From Flavobacteria bacterium BAL38 (GTDB taxonomy: Bacteria; Bacteroidota; Bacteroidia; Flavobacteriales; Flavobacteriaceae): 64,000 nt of DNA. The notes under the pieces are model-generated. The model did no database searches, was not told where the DNA came from, and worked only from the letters and a program-made list of their open reading frames with translations. Shown in pieces: positions 7,221 through 16,086 of the stretch. A program made the position numbers and the translations under genes. Location of the stretch: contig AAXX01000006.1 in assembly GCA_000169355.1 (NCBI GenBank), positions 1 through 64,000 of the forward strand, written 5' to 3'. Numbering within the stretch: position 1 is the first letter of the stretch; each line of letters begins with the position of its first letter.

Positions 7221-8254
7221 CATTTTAATTTTGAAACTAAAACATTCCGCATTGTCATGGACTTATTTTCTGTTTCAATAAATTCTTTTTCCGGATTGCT
7301 GTCTTTAGTAATACCACAACCAACGTAAATATTCAAAGTATTTTTATCCACTTCTAAGCAGCGTAAATTTACAAATAAATCGGTTTCATTGTCTTTTTTA
7401 TACTCACCTAAAAATCCAGCATAATATTTTCTATTATAATCTTCATTTTTTAGAATAAAATCAATTGTTCGTTCTTTAGGCAAACCACAAACTGCAGGAG
7501 TTGGATGCAAAGCATTAATCAAATCATTTACGTTAAATTCCGATGTTAGATTTGCAGCTATTATTGATTTTAAATGTGCTAAATCTGCTGCTTTGACTGT
7601 TTTAGGTTCAGAAACAGTAAGTTGGTTTACTTTATTAGTTACTTTAGATACAATATAATCGGTTACAAATTGTTGTTCTTCAATTTCTTTAGTTTCCCAT
7701 AAAACATTTTCTGAATACAATTGTGTTCCTGCTAAAGCCACTGTTTCAAAATGATTAGCATTTATTTTAACCAATTGCTCAGGAGTTGCTCCCATCCATA
7801 AACCTATTTCTGGATGATAAAATAAATAACGAAAAGCATTATCATACGAAACTATAAGGTTTTGAAATGTTTCTACAATGACAATTTTTTGCTCTAAAAC
7901 AATTTTTCGAGATAAAACCACTTTATCAAATTCGCCCTGGTGAATAGCCGAAACTCCTTTAGTAACTAAACTTTCAAAGGATTCTTTTTGATTTCTTTCT
8001 GAAGTGAATTTTTCAGCTGATTTCTTTTCAAAATTTTCAAGATTCCCTTTTAAAAAAAGGTTTCCTTCAAACAGAATTACTATTTTAATCCCATCATTAA
8101 AAGGCATAAATACAAATCCGGCTTGATTGGAAAACGTGACAATTTCATCGGTTTCTTGTACAAGTAAATTCCAAATGGTTTCATTTGGTTTTACATAACA
8201 AACAAACGGATTTTTATTTGCTATAAGCTGTTTTATTTCTTCAAAAACTTTCAT
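7220..8254 (-). CDS. menF: isochorismate synthase (chorismate-binding enzyme)
   Basis: 344 residues of the chorismate-utilising family (MenF/EntC). It converts chorismate to isochorismate, the entry to menaquinone synthesis. The diagnostic C-terminal block GCGITKDSNPEKEFIETENK holds the Mg-binding and active-site glutamates, and ALHPTPAVCGLPKERT and LAGTQLY are also typical. It could equally be called EntC by sequence alone, but the window contains menA, menB, menC and no siderophore genes, so a menaquinone role is preferred. Its ATG overlaps the stop of the upstream thioesterase by one base (TAATG), implying translational coupling. Confidence 0.85.
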   Translation of the reverse strand: MKVFEEIKQLIANKNPFVCYVKPNETIWNLLVQETDEIVTFSNQAGFVFMPFNDGIKIVILFEGNLFLKGNLENFEKKSAEKFTSERNQKESFESLVTKGVSAIHQGEFDKVVLSRKIVLEQKIVIVETFQNLIVSYDNAFRYLFYHPEIGLWMGATPEQLVKINANHFETVALAGTQLYSENVLWETKEIEEQQFVTDYIVSKVTNKVNQLTVSEPKTVKAADLAHLKSIIAANLTSEFNVNDLINALHPTPAVCGLPKERTIDFILKNEDYNRKYYAGFLGEYKKDNETDLFVNLRCLEVDKNTLNIYVGCGITKDSNPEKEFIETENKSMTMRNVLVSKLK

Positions 8255-8679
8255 TATTGTCTTCTAGATAAGACCATATTCGTTAATTTACATAATGAAA
8301 TTAGCTTTCCTTGTTCATCTACAATTCGTATTTCCCACAAATGAATACTTGCGCCTTTATGAATGATTTTTGCCGTTGCTGTAACCATTCCTTCTCTTTT
8401 ACTTTTCAAATGATTGGCCGAAATTTCAATGCCTCGAACTTCTTGTTTTTCTGGATTTACAAACATTAATGAAGCAGCACTTCCAACACTTTCTGCTAAT
8501 GCAACTGTAGCTCCACCATGTAATAATCCCATAGGTTGATGTACTCTTGGATTTACAGGCATTGTAGCAGTTAAAAAATCTTCTCCAGCATCTGTATATA
8601 CAATATCTAAAGTATTCATTAAAGTATTTTTGCTCCAATCATTACACAACTGCAGCATTTTTTCTCTATCAAACATCAT
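8254..8679 (-). CDS. PaaI/MenI-like hotdog-fold acyl-CoA thioesterase
   Basis: About 141 residues; the start is placed at the ATG with first base 8679 (a second ATG follows at 8676; an in-frame ATG at 8706 would add LNFTKNKIM and is less likely). The hotdog signature is HQPMGLLHGGATVALAESVGS: HGG plus the glutamate that acts as base in the MenI (DHNA-CoA thioesterase)/PaaI group. Because it is translationally coupled to isochorismate synthase, hydrolysis of 1,4-dihydroxy-2-naphthoyl-CoA in menaquinone synthesis is the best guess; other aryl- or acyl-CoA substrates remain possible. Confidence 0.82.
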   Translation of the reverse strand: MMFDREKMLQLCNDWSKNTLMNTLDIVYTDAGEDFLTATMPVNPRVHQPMGLLHGGATVALAESVGSAASLMFVNPEKQEVRGIEISANHLKSKREGMVTATAKIIHKGASIHLWEIRIVDEQGKLISLCKLTNMVLSRRQ

Positions 8680-8840
8680 TATTTTATTTTTTGTAAAATT
8701 AAGCATTCCGAATAGAATATTTTATGTTATTTAACGTTTTATAAATATTTGTACGTAACTAAAATTGACTAAAACAAAATAATTACCACATATAAATATA
8801 GTCCTAAAATTGAATTTAAAGGCGTTCAAACTTTACATTA

Positions 8841-8914
8841 GGAAACATAGCGCTAAGTAATTCAATATTTGAACTAAAATAAACTCAGTTAAAAAGGTTA
8901 TCTATGTTTCTCTG
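8841..8914. repeat. intergenic repeat, inverted 'ggaaacatag / ctatgtttctc'
   Basis: The 300-base gap between the thioesterase gene and the next gene (divergent) contains ggaaacatag at 8841-8850 and ctatgtttctc at 8902-8912, inverted to one another and similar to the acatag repeats at 7079-7220. I see no gene here; the rest is AT-rich sequence that must hold both promoters. Confidence 0.45.
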
Positions 8915-8983
8915 TGGTTAAAACGAAAAGTTTATTTTCAAAAATTTAAATTAATAATTATATTTACAAAAATTACTATATAC

Positions 8984-10519
8984 ATGCGTCGTTTATTACT
9001 TTTATTATTAATAGGAATTGCTGTTTCGATAACATCTTGTAGAAATGATTTAGATTTTGAATCTAATACAGGAAGTTTGCGTTTTTCAAAAGACACGGTT
9101 TATTTAGATACTGTTTTTACAAACATAGGTTCTAGTACTTATACTTTAAAAGTTTACAATAAAAGCGATAAAAATATAGCTATTCCTACTCTTCGATTAG
9201 CAAATGGAGTAAATTCAAAGTACCGATTAATGGTTGATGGAATGGCTGGGCAAGAATTTGAAAATGTAGAAATGCTTGCAAAAGATAGTATGTATATTTT
9301 TATATCGGTTACAGCCGATGTAGCAGATGCAAATCCAACTGATTTTTTATATACCGATCAAATTTTATTTGGAGACGGAATGAATCAACAAAAAGTAGAA
9401 TTGGTAACTTTAATTCAAGATGCTGTTTTCTTATACCCGCAACGTTTTGGCGATGGAACAACCGAAACTTTACCTATTGGAGATGATGAAATTTACGGTT
9501 TTTTCTTAGATGAAGCAGATGCAACTAATGGAAACGAATTGCATTGGACCAATACCAAACCTTATGTCATTTATGGTTATGCTGCAGTACCTTCAAACAA
9601 AACACTTGTTGTAGATGCTGGTGCAAGAGTTCATTTTCATGCCGAATCAGGATTAATAGTAGCTAATAATGCTTCTCTTCATATAGAAGGAGACAATTCA
9701 ACTACCGATGCATTAGAAAATGAAGTAATTTTTGAAGGCGACCGTTTAGAGCCTGATTTTTCTGATGTTCCTGGACAATGGGGAACCATTTGGCTTACAC
9801 AAGGAAGTACAGACAATCAAATAAAAAATTTAACGATAAAAAATGCTACTGTTGGTTTTCTAGTTTCAGGAAACGATGGCACATCTACTCCAACATTAAA
9901 TTTAGATAACACTCAAATTTATAATTCCGCAAATGTTGGAATTTTAGCACGTACAGGTAATATTGCAGGAAGAAATGTAGTGATAAATAATTGCGGTCAA
10001 GCTTCTTTTTCAGGAAGTTATGGAGGAAGTTATGAATTTACGCATTGTACCTTTGCAAATTATTGGACAAGTTCTACCCAAACTTGTATTACATTAGATG
10101 ATTACATTAGAACCGAAACAGGTGATTTAATAGAACCATTAGTAAAAGCCGATTTTAAAAATTGTATCATTTATGGTTCTTCAAATTTTAGTCTTTCGTT
10201 AATAAAAAAAGGGACAACTTTTAATTATGATTTTGATCATTGCCTTATTAAGTTTGCCGATTATAGTAATCAGTTTGTAAATAATACTTTATATCAATTT
10301 TCTGTTAACCCTAGATATGCAAACTGCTTAATTGCAACCAATACGACTATTAACAAGCCTTTTTTTAGAGATCCCCAAAATAATGATTTAATCATTGGAG
10401 AAGATTCTGCAGCTAAAGGAACTGCAAACAATTCCTACTCTAATTTTAATGATATTTTAAATCAATCCAGAACTAATCCATCAGATATTGGTGCTTACAA
10501 TTGGACAACTTTTGACTAA
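8984..10519 (+). CDS. lipoprotein with right-handed beta-helix-like C-terminal half, function unknown
   Basis: 511 residues. Lipoprotein signal with lipobox SITSC (Cys19) followed by RNDLDFESN. The N-terminal part (about 25-150) resembles an Ig-like/choice-of-anchor domain (SLRFSKDTVYLDTVFTNIGS). Residues from about 190 show parallel beta-helix character: LVVDAGARVHFHAESGLIVA and repeated N/D-rich turns (NATVGFLVSGNDG, NTQIYNSANVGIL, NVVINNCGQ). Similar flavobacterial proteins are called hypothetical or right-handed parallel beta-helix proteins. It is likely on the outer membrane surface, perhaps binding polysaccharide, but no catalytic motif is recognised. The next lipoprotein gene starts 19 bases later, probably in the same operon. 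Confidence 0.75.
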   Translation: MRRLLLLLLIGIAVSITSCRNDLDFESNTGSLRFSKDTVYLDTVFTNIGSSTYTLKVYNKSDKNIAIPTLRLANGVNSKYRLMVDGMAGQEFENVEMLAKDSMYIFISVTADVADANPTDFLYTDQILFGDGMNQQKVELVTLIQDAVFLYPQRFGDGTTETLPIGDDEIYGFFLDEADATNGNELHWTNTKPYVIYGYAAVPSNKTLVVDAGARVHFHAESGLIVANNASLHIEGDNSTTDALENEVIFEGDRLEPDFSDVPGQWGTIWLTQGSTDNQIKNLTIKNATVGFLVSGNDGTSTPTLNLDNTQIYNSANVGILARTGNIAGRNVVINNCGQASFSGSYGGSYEFTHCTFANYWTSSTQTCITLDDYIRTETGDLIEPLVKADFKNCIIYGSSNFSLSLIKKGTTFNYDFDHCLIKFADYSNQFVNNTLYQFSVNPRYANCLIATNTTINKPFFRDPQNNDLIIGEDSAAKGTANNSYSNFNDILNQSRTNPSDIGAYNWTTFD

Positions 10520-10538
10520 TCAATTAAACTATACAATT

Positions 10539-11171
10539 ATGAAAAATCTCTCTTTATCTCTTTTAATTATTGGTTTAACATTCGTTTCTTGTAAAAAAGA
10601 AGAAGCACAAAAACCAGAAGAAAACACCTCGAAAGAAGAAATTACAGCGGAAGCTAAACCCGATTCTGCGACCGTTGCTAAAGCTTGGACAGACTATGCT
10701 ACTCCATCAAAAGGGCATGAAATGTTAGCTAAAGATACAGGAACTTGGGATGCCGAACTAACATTTTGGTCACCTGATAATCCACAGGAAATGAAATCAA
10801 CTGCTACTGTAACCTATAAAATGATTATGGGCGGAAGATATCAAGAAGGAACATATTCTGGTGATATGTTCGGAATGCCATTTGAAGGAAGAGGAATGGT
10901 TGCCTATGATAATGCAACCGAAGAATTTGTATCCACTTGGATTGACAATATGGGAACTGGAATGATGGTAACCAAAGGAAAATATGATGAAGCTACAAAA
11001 ACATCTACATTTTATGGCGAAATGGTAGATCCAGTAACCAAAAAAGCTAAAAAAATAAAAGAAGTTATTACCTACATTGACGATAACAACCAAAAAATGG
11101 AAATGTTTGATGTTTCTGAAGATGGCAAAGAATTCAAGTCGATGCAAGTAGTTTCGAAACGTAAAATGTAG
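10539..11171 (+). CDS. DUF1579 family lipoprotein
   Basis: 210 residues from the ATG at 10539; an in-frame ATG at 10488 inside the previous gene would destroy the lipoprotein signal. The signal MKNLSLSLLIIGLTFVSC ends in the lipobox cysteine (18). A Lys/Glu-rich linker is followed from about residue 55 by a DUF1579 beta-barrel-like domain (GHEMLAKDTGTWDAELTFWS, MIMGGRYQEGTYSGDMFGMP, FVSTWIDNMGTGMM). The biochemical role of DUF1579 is unknown. It lies 19 bases after the beta-helix lipoprotein gene and is followed by a terminator, so the two form a likely operon. Confidence 0.85.
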   Translation: MKNLSLSLLIIGLTFVSCKKEEAQKPEENTSKEEITAEAKPDSATVAKAWTDYATPSKGHEMLAKDTGTWDAELTFWSPDNPQEMKSTATVTYKMIMGGRYQEGTYSGDMFGMPFEGRGMVAYDNATEEFVSTWIDNMGTGMMVTKGKYDEATKTSTFYGEMVDPVTKKAKKIKEVITYIDDNNQKMEMFDVSEDGKEFKSMQVVSKRKM

Positions 11172-11190
11172 TTATCAACAAATAAATATT

Positions 11191-11220
11191 AAGCTGTTCA
11201 AAAAAGAACAGCTTTTTTTG
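11191..11220 (+). terminator. Rho-independent terminator
   Basis: A 9-bp stem aagctgttc / gaacagctt followed by eight T. It ends the two-gene lipoprotein unit. Confidence 0.9.
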
Positions 11221-11240
11221 TTTTTATACACTCTTAAAAC

Positions 11241-11271
11241 TTTGAACTTCTAACTTTTTAGAATAAATTTG
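11241..11271 (+). promoter_or_regulatory. Bacteroidota-type promoter of purL
   Basis: TTTG (11241-11244), 19 bases, TAAATTTG (11264-11271): a full match to the Bacteroidota -33/-7 consensus. The expected start of transcription is near 11277, giving a leader of about 60 bases that contains a 20-bp palindrome. Confidence 0.75.
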
Positions 11272-11299
11272 CACTTTCAAACAACAACACAAAACGTAC

Positions 11300-11319
11300 A
11301 GACAAGTCATGACTTGTCT
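11300..11319. repeat. perfect 20-bp palindrome in the purL leader
   Basis: agacaagtcatgacttgtct reads the same on both strands. It sits 17 bases before the purL ATG and downstream of the promoter, so it is transcribed. It may be an operator or RNA hairpin, or another dispersed palindrome; the presence of three further repeat-like tracts within purL favours the latter. Confidence 0.6.
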
Positions 11320-11336
11320 CTAAAAACACAACTAAA

Positions 11337-14300
11337 ATGATTCATTTCTTCGGAAACCAATCCAACACGGTTTTTGCAGTTCAAACGCAAAACGAACTAT
11401 CGACAGAAGACATCAACAAATTAAATTGGCTTTTTGGCAACGCACATAAAATAGAAAAATCCGTATTGTCGGATTTTTTTGTTGGACCACGTGCCGCTAT
11501 GGTTACGCCTTGGAGTACCAATGCTGTTGAAATTACTCAAAACATGGGGATTTCTAGCATCATTCGTATCGAGGAATTTGAAAAAGTAGCTGCTGATTTA
11601 ACTCCCGAAGCTTCGGGATTCGATCCAATGCTTTCGCAAAAGTATACCGAATTAAATCAAGACATTTATACGATTAATATCCACCCAGAACCTATTTTGG
11701 ATATTGAAGATATTGCAGCTTACAATAAATCGGAAGGTTTGGCATTGAGTCCGGAAGAAGTGGAATATCTAGATAATCTTTCTACGAAATTAGGAAGAAA
11801 GTTAACCGATTCTGAAATTTTTGCCTTCTCACAAGCCAATTCAGAACACTGTCGTCATAAAATTTTTAACGGAACATTTGTGATTGATGGCGAAGAAAAA
11901 CCAACGTCTTTATTCAAATTAATTAAAAAAACATCACAAGAAAACCCTAACGATATTGTTTCGGCTTATAAAGATAATGTGGCTTTTGTAAAAGGTCCTA
12001 AAGTAACACAGTTTGCTCCTAAAAGTGCAGATAAACCTGATTTTTATGAAGAAAAAGAGTTTGAATCAGTTCTTTCATTAAAAGCAGAAACACACAACTT
12101 CCCAACAACAGTGGAACCATTCAATGGAGCTGCAACGGGTTCTGGTGGTGAAATTCGTGACCGTTTAGCAGGAGGACAAGGTTCGTTACCATTAGCAGGA
12201 ACAGCGGTTTATATGACTTCTTATTCTCGCCTTAATGATGAACGTCCATGGGAAAACGGAATGGCTGAAAGACCTTGGTTATACCAAACGCCAATGGATA
12301 TTTTGATTAAAGCATCAAACGGAGCTTCTGATTTTGGAAATAAATTTGGACAACCTTTAATCACGGGTTCTATTTTAACGTTCGAGCACGAACACTTCGA
12401 CAAGCTCAGTGGGACAAGTAGAAAGTTAGGTTACGATAAAGTGATCATGCAAGCAGGTGGAATTGGTTATGGAAAACTAGATCAAGCGATTAAAAAGAAA
12501 CCTACTGCTGGCGATAAAATTGTTATTTTAGGTGGAGAAAATTATAGAATTGGAATGGGTGGAGCTGCGGTTTCTTCTGCAGATACTGGTGCTTTTGGTT
12601 CAGGAATTGAATTAAATGCAATCCAACGTTCTAATCCAGAAATGCAAAAACGTGCAGCTAATGCTATTCGTGGTTTGGTAGAAAGTGACAACAATCCAAT
12701 CGTTTCAATTCACGATCATGGTGCGGGTGGACACTTGAATTGTTTATCGGAATTAGTAGAAGAAACTGGTGGATTAATCGATTTAGACAAATTACCGGTT
12801 GGTGACCCAACGCTTTCGGCTAAAGAAATCATCGGAAACGAATCGCAAGAACGAATGGGATTGGTGATTGGTGAAAAAGATATTGAAACATTACAACGAA
12901 TTGCAGACAGAGAGCGTTCTCCAATGTATCAAGTGGGTGATGTAACCAACGACCATAGATTTACCTTTGAATCAAAATCTACGGGTGAAAAACCAATGGA
13001 TTATGCTTTGGAAGATTTCTTCGGAAGTTCGCCAAAAACAATCATGACGGATAAAACCGTTGCAACAAATTATTCAGATTTAGAATATTCAAAAGAAAAT
13101 ATAGGAAGCTACTTGAGTCAAGTTTTACAATTAGAAGCAGTAGCTTGTAAAGATTGGTTAACTAATAAAGTGGACCGTTGTGTAGGCGGACGTGTTGCTA
13201 AACAACAATGTGTTGGTCCATTACAATTGCCTTTGAACAATGTTGGTGTAATGGCATTGGATTTTAAAGGAAAAGAAGGAATTGCAACTTCGATTGGGCA
13301 CTCACCTATTTCGGCTTTAGTAAATCCGGTTGCGGGTTCAAGAACTGCGATTGGTGAAGCTTTATCAAATTTAGTTTGGGCACCTTTAAAAGAAGGAATG
13401 AAATCGGTTTCATTATCAGCCAACTGGATGTGGGCTTGTAAAAATGAAGGTGAAGATGCTCGTTTATATGAAGCAGTAAAAGGTTGTTCGGATTTTGCTA
13501 TTGAATTGGGAATCAATATTCCAACAGGAAAAGATTCGCTTTCGATGAAACAAAAATACCCGAATGATGAAGTAATTGCGCCTGGAACGGTTATTATTTC
13601 AGCCGCTGGAAATTGTTCAAATATCACGAAAGTCGTAGAACCTGTTTTGCAACGAAATGGCGGTAATATTTACTATATTAATTTATCGCAAGATAATTTC
13701 AAATTAGGAGGAAGTTCATTTGCTCAGGTATTGAATAAAATCGGAAATGATGTTCCAACGATTCAAAATTCGGAATTCTTTAAAAAAGCATTCAACGTTT
13801 TACAAGATTTAATTAAAGAAAGAAAAATTAAAGCAGGACATGATATTGGAAGTGGTGGTTTAATCACTACACTATTAGAAATGTGTTTTGCAGATGCTAA
13901 TTTAGGTGCGTTAATCGACTTGACTTCTTTAGGAGAAAAAGATACGGTTAAAACCTTATTTAATGAAAATATTGGAGTTGTTTTCCAAGCAAATACTGAA
14001 GTGGAAGCAACTTTCGCACAACATAATATTGAAATTTTCAAAATTGGTTCTGCTATCGATGGTGATGCGTTTACCGTTATCAATGGTGAAGATAGTTTAA
14101 CATTCAGTGTTTCAACCTTAAGAGATACTTGGTTCAAAACATCATTCCTTTTAGATTTGAAACAATCTAAAAACGGAATGTCTCAGGAACGTTTTGATAA
14201 TTACAAAAATCAGAAATTACAATTCACATTCCCATCGCATTTTGATGGAAAATTACCTGTCATTTCGAGCAGAGTCGAGAAGCCAAAAGCAGCAATCATT

Positions 14301-15032
14301 CGCGAAAAAGGAAGTAATTCAGAACGCGAAATGGCAAATGCAATGTTCTTAGCAGGATTTGATGTAAAAGATGTCCACATGACCGATTTAATTTCGGGAA
14401 GAGAAACATTGGAAGACATTCAATTCATTGGAGCGGTTGGAGGATTTTCGAATTCGGATGTTTTAGGTTCGGCTAAAGGTTGGGCTGGAGCGTTTTTATA
14501 CAATGAAAAAGCAAATACAGCTTTAAAAAACTTCTACAAACGCGAAGACACACTTTCGGTTGGTATTTGTAATGGTTGTCAGTTGTTAATGGAATTAGAA
14601 TTGATCAATCCAGAACACGAAGTACATGGAAAAATGCATCACAATACTTCAAACAAACACGAAAGTGGCTTTACTTCGGTAACCGTTCAGCAAAATAATT
14701 CAGTGATGTTATCAACGTTAGAAGGAACAACTTTAGGTGTATGGATTTCGCACGGAGAAGGGAAATTCAAATTACCTTATTCGGAAGAGAAATATAACAT
14801 TGTAGCTAAATATGCGTACGAAGGTTATCCAGCGAATCCAAATGGTTCTGATTTCAATACAGCTATGATGTGCGATACAACTGGAAGACATTTGGTGATG
14901 ATGCCACACATTGAGCGTTCGACTTTCCCTTGGAACTGGGCAAATTATCCAGAAAGAGGTCAAAAAGACGAAGTTTCACCTTGGTTAGAAGCGTTTGTGA
15001 ATGCTAGAAAATGGATTGAAAATAAAAAATAA
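11337..15032 (+). CDS. purL: phosphoribosylformylglycinamidine synthase (FGAR amidotransferase), large fused form
   Basis: 1231 residues, the single-chain form (E. coli 1295) in which the synthetase and glutaminase domains are joined. It makes FGAM from FGAR, ATP and glutamine, the fourth step of purine synthesis. The N-terminal part carries FSQANSEHCRHKIFNG; the two synthetase halves show ETHNFPTTVEPFNGAATGSG and PTGKDSLSMKQKY; the C-terminal glutaminase domain has GICNGCQLLMEL (nucleophile Cys1078) and ISHGEGKFKLPY. Three short tracts look inserted in frame: TPEASG (from 11603), HFDKLSG (from 12393) and VISSRVEK (from 14256); see findings. The gene is alone, with its own promoter and terminator. 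It appears intact. Confidence 0.97.
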   Translation: MIHFFGNQSNTVFAVQTQNELSTEDINKLNWLFGNAHKIEKSVLSDFFVGPRAAMVTPWSTNAVEITQNMGISSIIRIEEFEKVAADLTPEASGFDPMLSQKYTELNQDIYTINIHPEPILDIEDIAAYNKSEGLALSPEEVEYLDNLSTKLGRKLTDSEIFAFSQANSEHCRHKIFNGTFVIDGEEKPTSLFKLIKKTSQENPNDIVSAYKDNVAFVKGPKVTQFAPKSADKPDFYEEKEFESVLSLKAETHNFPTTVEPFNGAATGSGGEIRDRLAGGQGSLPLAGTAVYMTSYSRLNDERPWENGMAERPWLYQTPMDILIKASNGASDFGNKFGQPLITGSILTFEHEHFDKLSGTSRKLGYDKVIMQAGGIGYGKLDQAIKKKPTAGDKIVILGGENYRIGMGGAAVSSADTGAFGSGIELNAIQRSNPEMQKRAANAIRGLVESDNNPIVSIHDHGAGGHLNCLSELVEETGGLIDLDKLPVGDPTLSAKEIIGNESQERMGLVIGEKDIETLQRIADRERSPMYQVGDVTNDHRFTFESKSTGEKPMDYALEDFFGSSPKTIMTDKTVATNYSDLEYSKENIGSYLSQVLQLEAVACKDWLTNKVDRCVGGRVAKQQCVGPLQLPLNNVGVMALDFKGKEGIATSIGHSPISALVNPVAGSRTAIGEALSNLVWAPLKEGMKSVSLSANWMWACKNEGEDARLYEAVKGCSDFAIELGINIPTGKDSLSMKQKYPNDEVIAPGTVIISAAGNCSNITKVVEPVLQRNGGNIYYINLSQDNFKLGGSSFAQVLNKIGNDVPTIQNSEFFKKAFNVLQDLIKERKIKAGHDIGSGGLITTLLEMCFADANLGALIDLTSLGEKDTVKTLFNENIGVVFQANTEVEATFAQHNIEIFKIGSAIDGDAFTVINGEDSLTFSVSTLRDTWFKTSFLLDLKQSKNGMSQERFDNYKNQKLQFTFPSHFDGKLPVISSRVEKPKAAIIREKGSNSEREMANAMFLAGFDVKDVHMTDLISGRETLEDIQFIGAVGGFSNSDVLGSAKGWAGAFLYNEKANTALKNFYKREDTLSVGICNGCQLLMELELINPEHEVHGKMHHNTSNKHESGFTSVTVQQNNSVMLSTLEGTTLGVWISHGEGKFKLPYSEEKYNIVAKYAYEGYPANPNGSDFNTAMMCDTTGRHLVMMPHIERSTFPWNWANYPERGQKDEVSPWLEAFVNARKWIENKK
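11603..11618. repeat. dispersed palindrome inside purL, copy 1
   Basis: tcccgaagcttcggga is a perfect 16-bp palindrome read as TPEASG in purL. Its arms equal those of the inverted repeat at 3619-3634, and its core CGAAGCTTCG is shared with 7117-7132 and 28451-28466. Confidence 0.6.
12395..12416. repeat. dispersed 'cttcgacaagctcag' repeat inside purL, copy 2
   Basis: The tract cttcgacaagctcagtggga, read as HFDKLSGT, is related to the intergenic cttcgacttcgctcagggtg at 28539. It falls between ILTFEHE and SRKLGYDKVI, where relatives of this enzyme, from memory, run on with only a few residues. Confidence 0.55.
14258..14282. repeat. dispersed 'catttcgagc...gtcgaga' repeat inside purL, copy 3
   Basis: catttcgagcagagtcgaga (14261-14280) resembles a repeat commonly seen between genes in Flavobacterium genomes (from memory). 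It is read as ISSRVEK in the linker just before the glutaminase domain. Confidence 0.5.
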
Positions 15033-15050
15033 TTTACCTAAACTTTATAA

Positions 15051-15081
15051 AAAAGCATCTTTTAATTAAGGTGCTTTTTTT
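15051..15081 (+). terminator. Rho-independent terminator of purL
   Basis: Stem aaaagcatctt / aaggtgctttt (one G-T pair), loop of 6, followed by T residues, 18 bases after the stop. Confidence 0.85.
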
Positions 15082-15107
15082 GTACTATTGTGTCAAAATA
15101 AAAGAAT

Positions 15108-15962
15108 ATGTGGTTTGTACTTTTAAGTGTAATTTGTAGTGTAACTGTTGGTATATTTTTAAAAGTAGCCAAAAAAATGCAGTTATCTGTTTTTCAAATT
15201 ATTACGTTTAATTATTTTTCGGCTTTACTCCTTACCTATTTTACTTACCAACCCGAATTGACTTTCAAAGAAAAAACAATCCCTTATTCGCTTTATATTG
15301 GATTAGCGATTTTGTTACCAATTGTTTTTTTAATTCAAGCCAAATCCATCAAAGAAACGGGGATTGTTAAAACTGATATTGCCCAACGATTGTCTTTGTT
15401 TATTCCGTTAACTGCTTCCTATTTTATATTTAATGAAACATTTAGTCAACTAAAAATTATCGGATTTATAGTCGGATTTTCAGCTATATTTTTTACATTA
15501 AATAAAAAATCAGATAATAAATCTAACAATTGGGTATATCCATTATTGGTTTTATTGGGATTTGGAATCATTGATATTCTATTTAAAAAGGTAGCGGTTT
15601 TGAAAGAATTTAACTTTACTACTTCTTTATTTATAATCTTTTGTGGTGCATTTGTAATTTCCATATTTTTTCTAATCGGAAAAATACTTGTTCAAAAAGA
15701 AAAATTAGAATTCAAAAATATACTTTGGGGATTAGCTTTAGGAATTTTAAATTTCGGAAACATTTTATTCTATTTAAAAGCTCACAAAGCTTTATCTGAA
15801 AATCCATCCACTGTTTTTGCTGGTATGAATATGGGAGTAATTATTTTAGGTAGTATTGCTGGGATTTTAATTTTTAAAGAAAAAATAACAAAATGGAACT
15901 ACTTTGGTATCTTTTTAGCAATGGTTTCAATAATTTTTATTACACTTTCACAAATAATGTAG
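15108..15962 (+). CDS. EamA/DMT-superfamily transporter
   Basis: 284 residues, almost wholly hydrophobic with about ten membrane spans; two repeated halves (about 1-135 and 145-284), each ending in a helix typical of EamA domains (ISFIFNETFSQLKIIGF-like and GILIFKEKITKWNYFGIFLA). These proteins export or exchange small metabolites across the inner membrane; the substrate cannot be told. Start ATG at 15108, directly after the purL terminator. It lies on the same strand as the acyl-CoA ligase gene but is separated by 124 bases carrying a candidate operator. Confidence 0.85.
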   Translation: MWFVLLSVICSVTVGIFLKVAKKMQLSVFQIITFNYFSALLLTYFTYQPELTFKEKTIPYSLYIGLAILLPIVFLIQAKSIKETGIVKTDIAQRLSLFIPLTASYFIFNETFSQLKIIGFIVGFSAIFFTLNKKSDNKSNNWVYPLLVLLGFGIIDILFKKVAVLKEFNFTTSLFIIFCGAFVISIFFLIGKILVQKEKLEFKNILWGLALGILNFGNILFYLKAHKALSENPSTVFAGMNMGVIILGSIAGILIFKEKITKWNYFGIFLAMVSIIFITLSQIM

Positions 15963-15966
15963 AAAT

Positions 15967-15984
15967 TAGTAGGCAAGCATACTA
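15967..15984. promoter_or_regulatory. candidate second operator of the MarR regulator, upstream of the acyl-CoA ligase gene
   Basis: tagtaggcaagcatacta is an imperfect palindrome with the same plan as the marR operator at 17932-17951: TA-N-GCA-N-GCATA. Ten of the twelve central bases agree. It lies 103 bases before the ligase ATG and just after the stop of the DMT gene. Recognition by the MarR protein is inferred, not shown. Confidence 0.4.
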
Positions 15985-16086
15985 TTTTGTTTTTGTTAAA
16001 ATTATAATCTAAAGATTATCAACTATATAAAAAATTGTATTATTAATTTTATTTTTATAATTTGCATAAAATAATAATTGCGAATT

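Noticed and set aside
13118..13627. Long open frame (169 codons) on the minus strand inside purL
   Set aside because: Fully antisense to an intact, conserved enzyme; composition follows the complement of purL codons and shows no family features.
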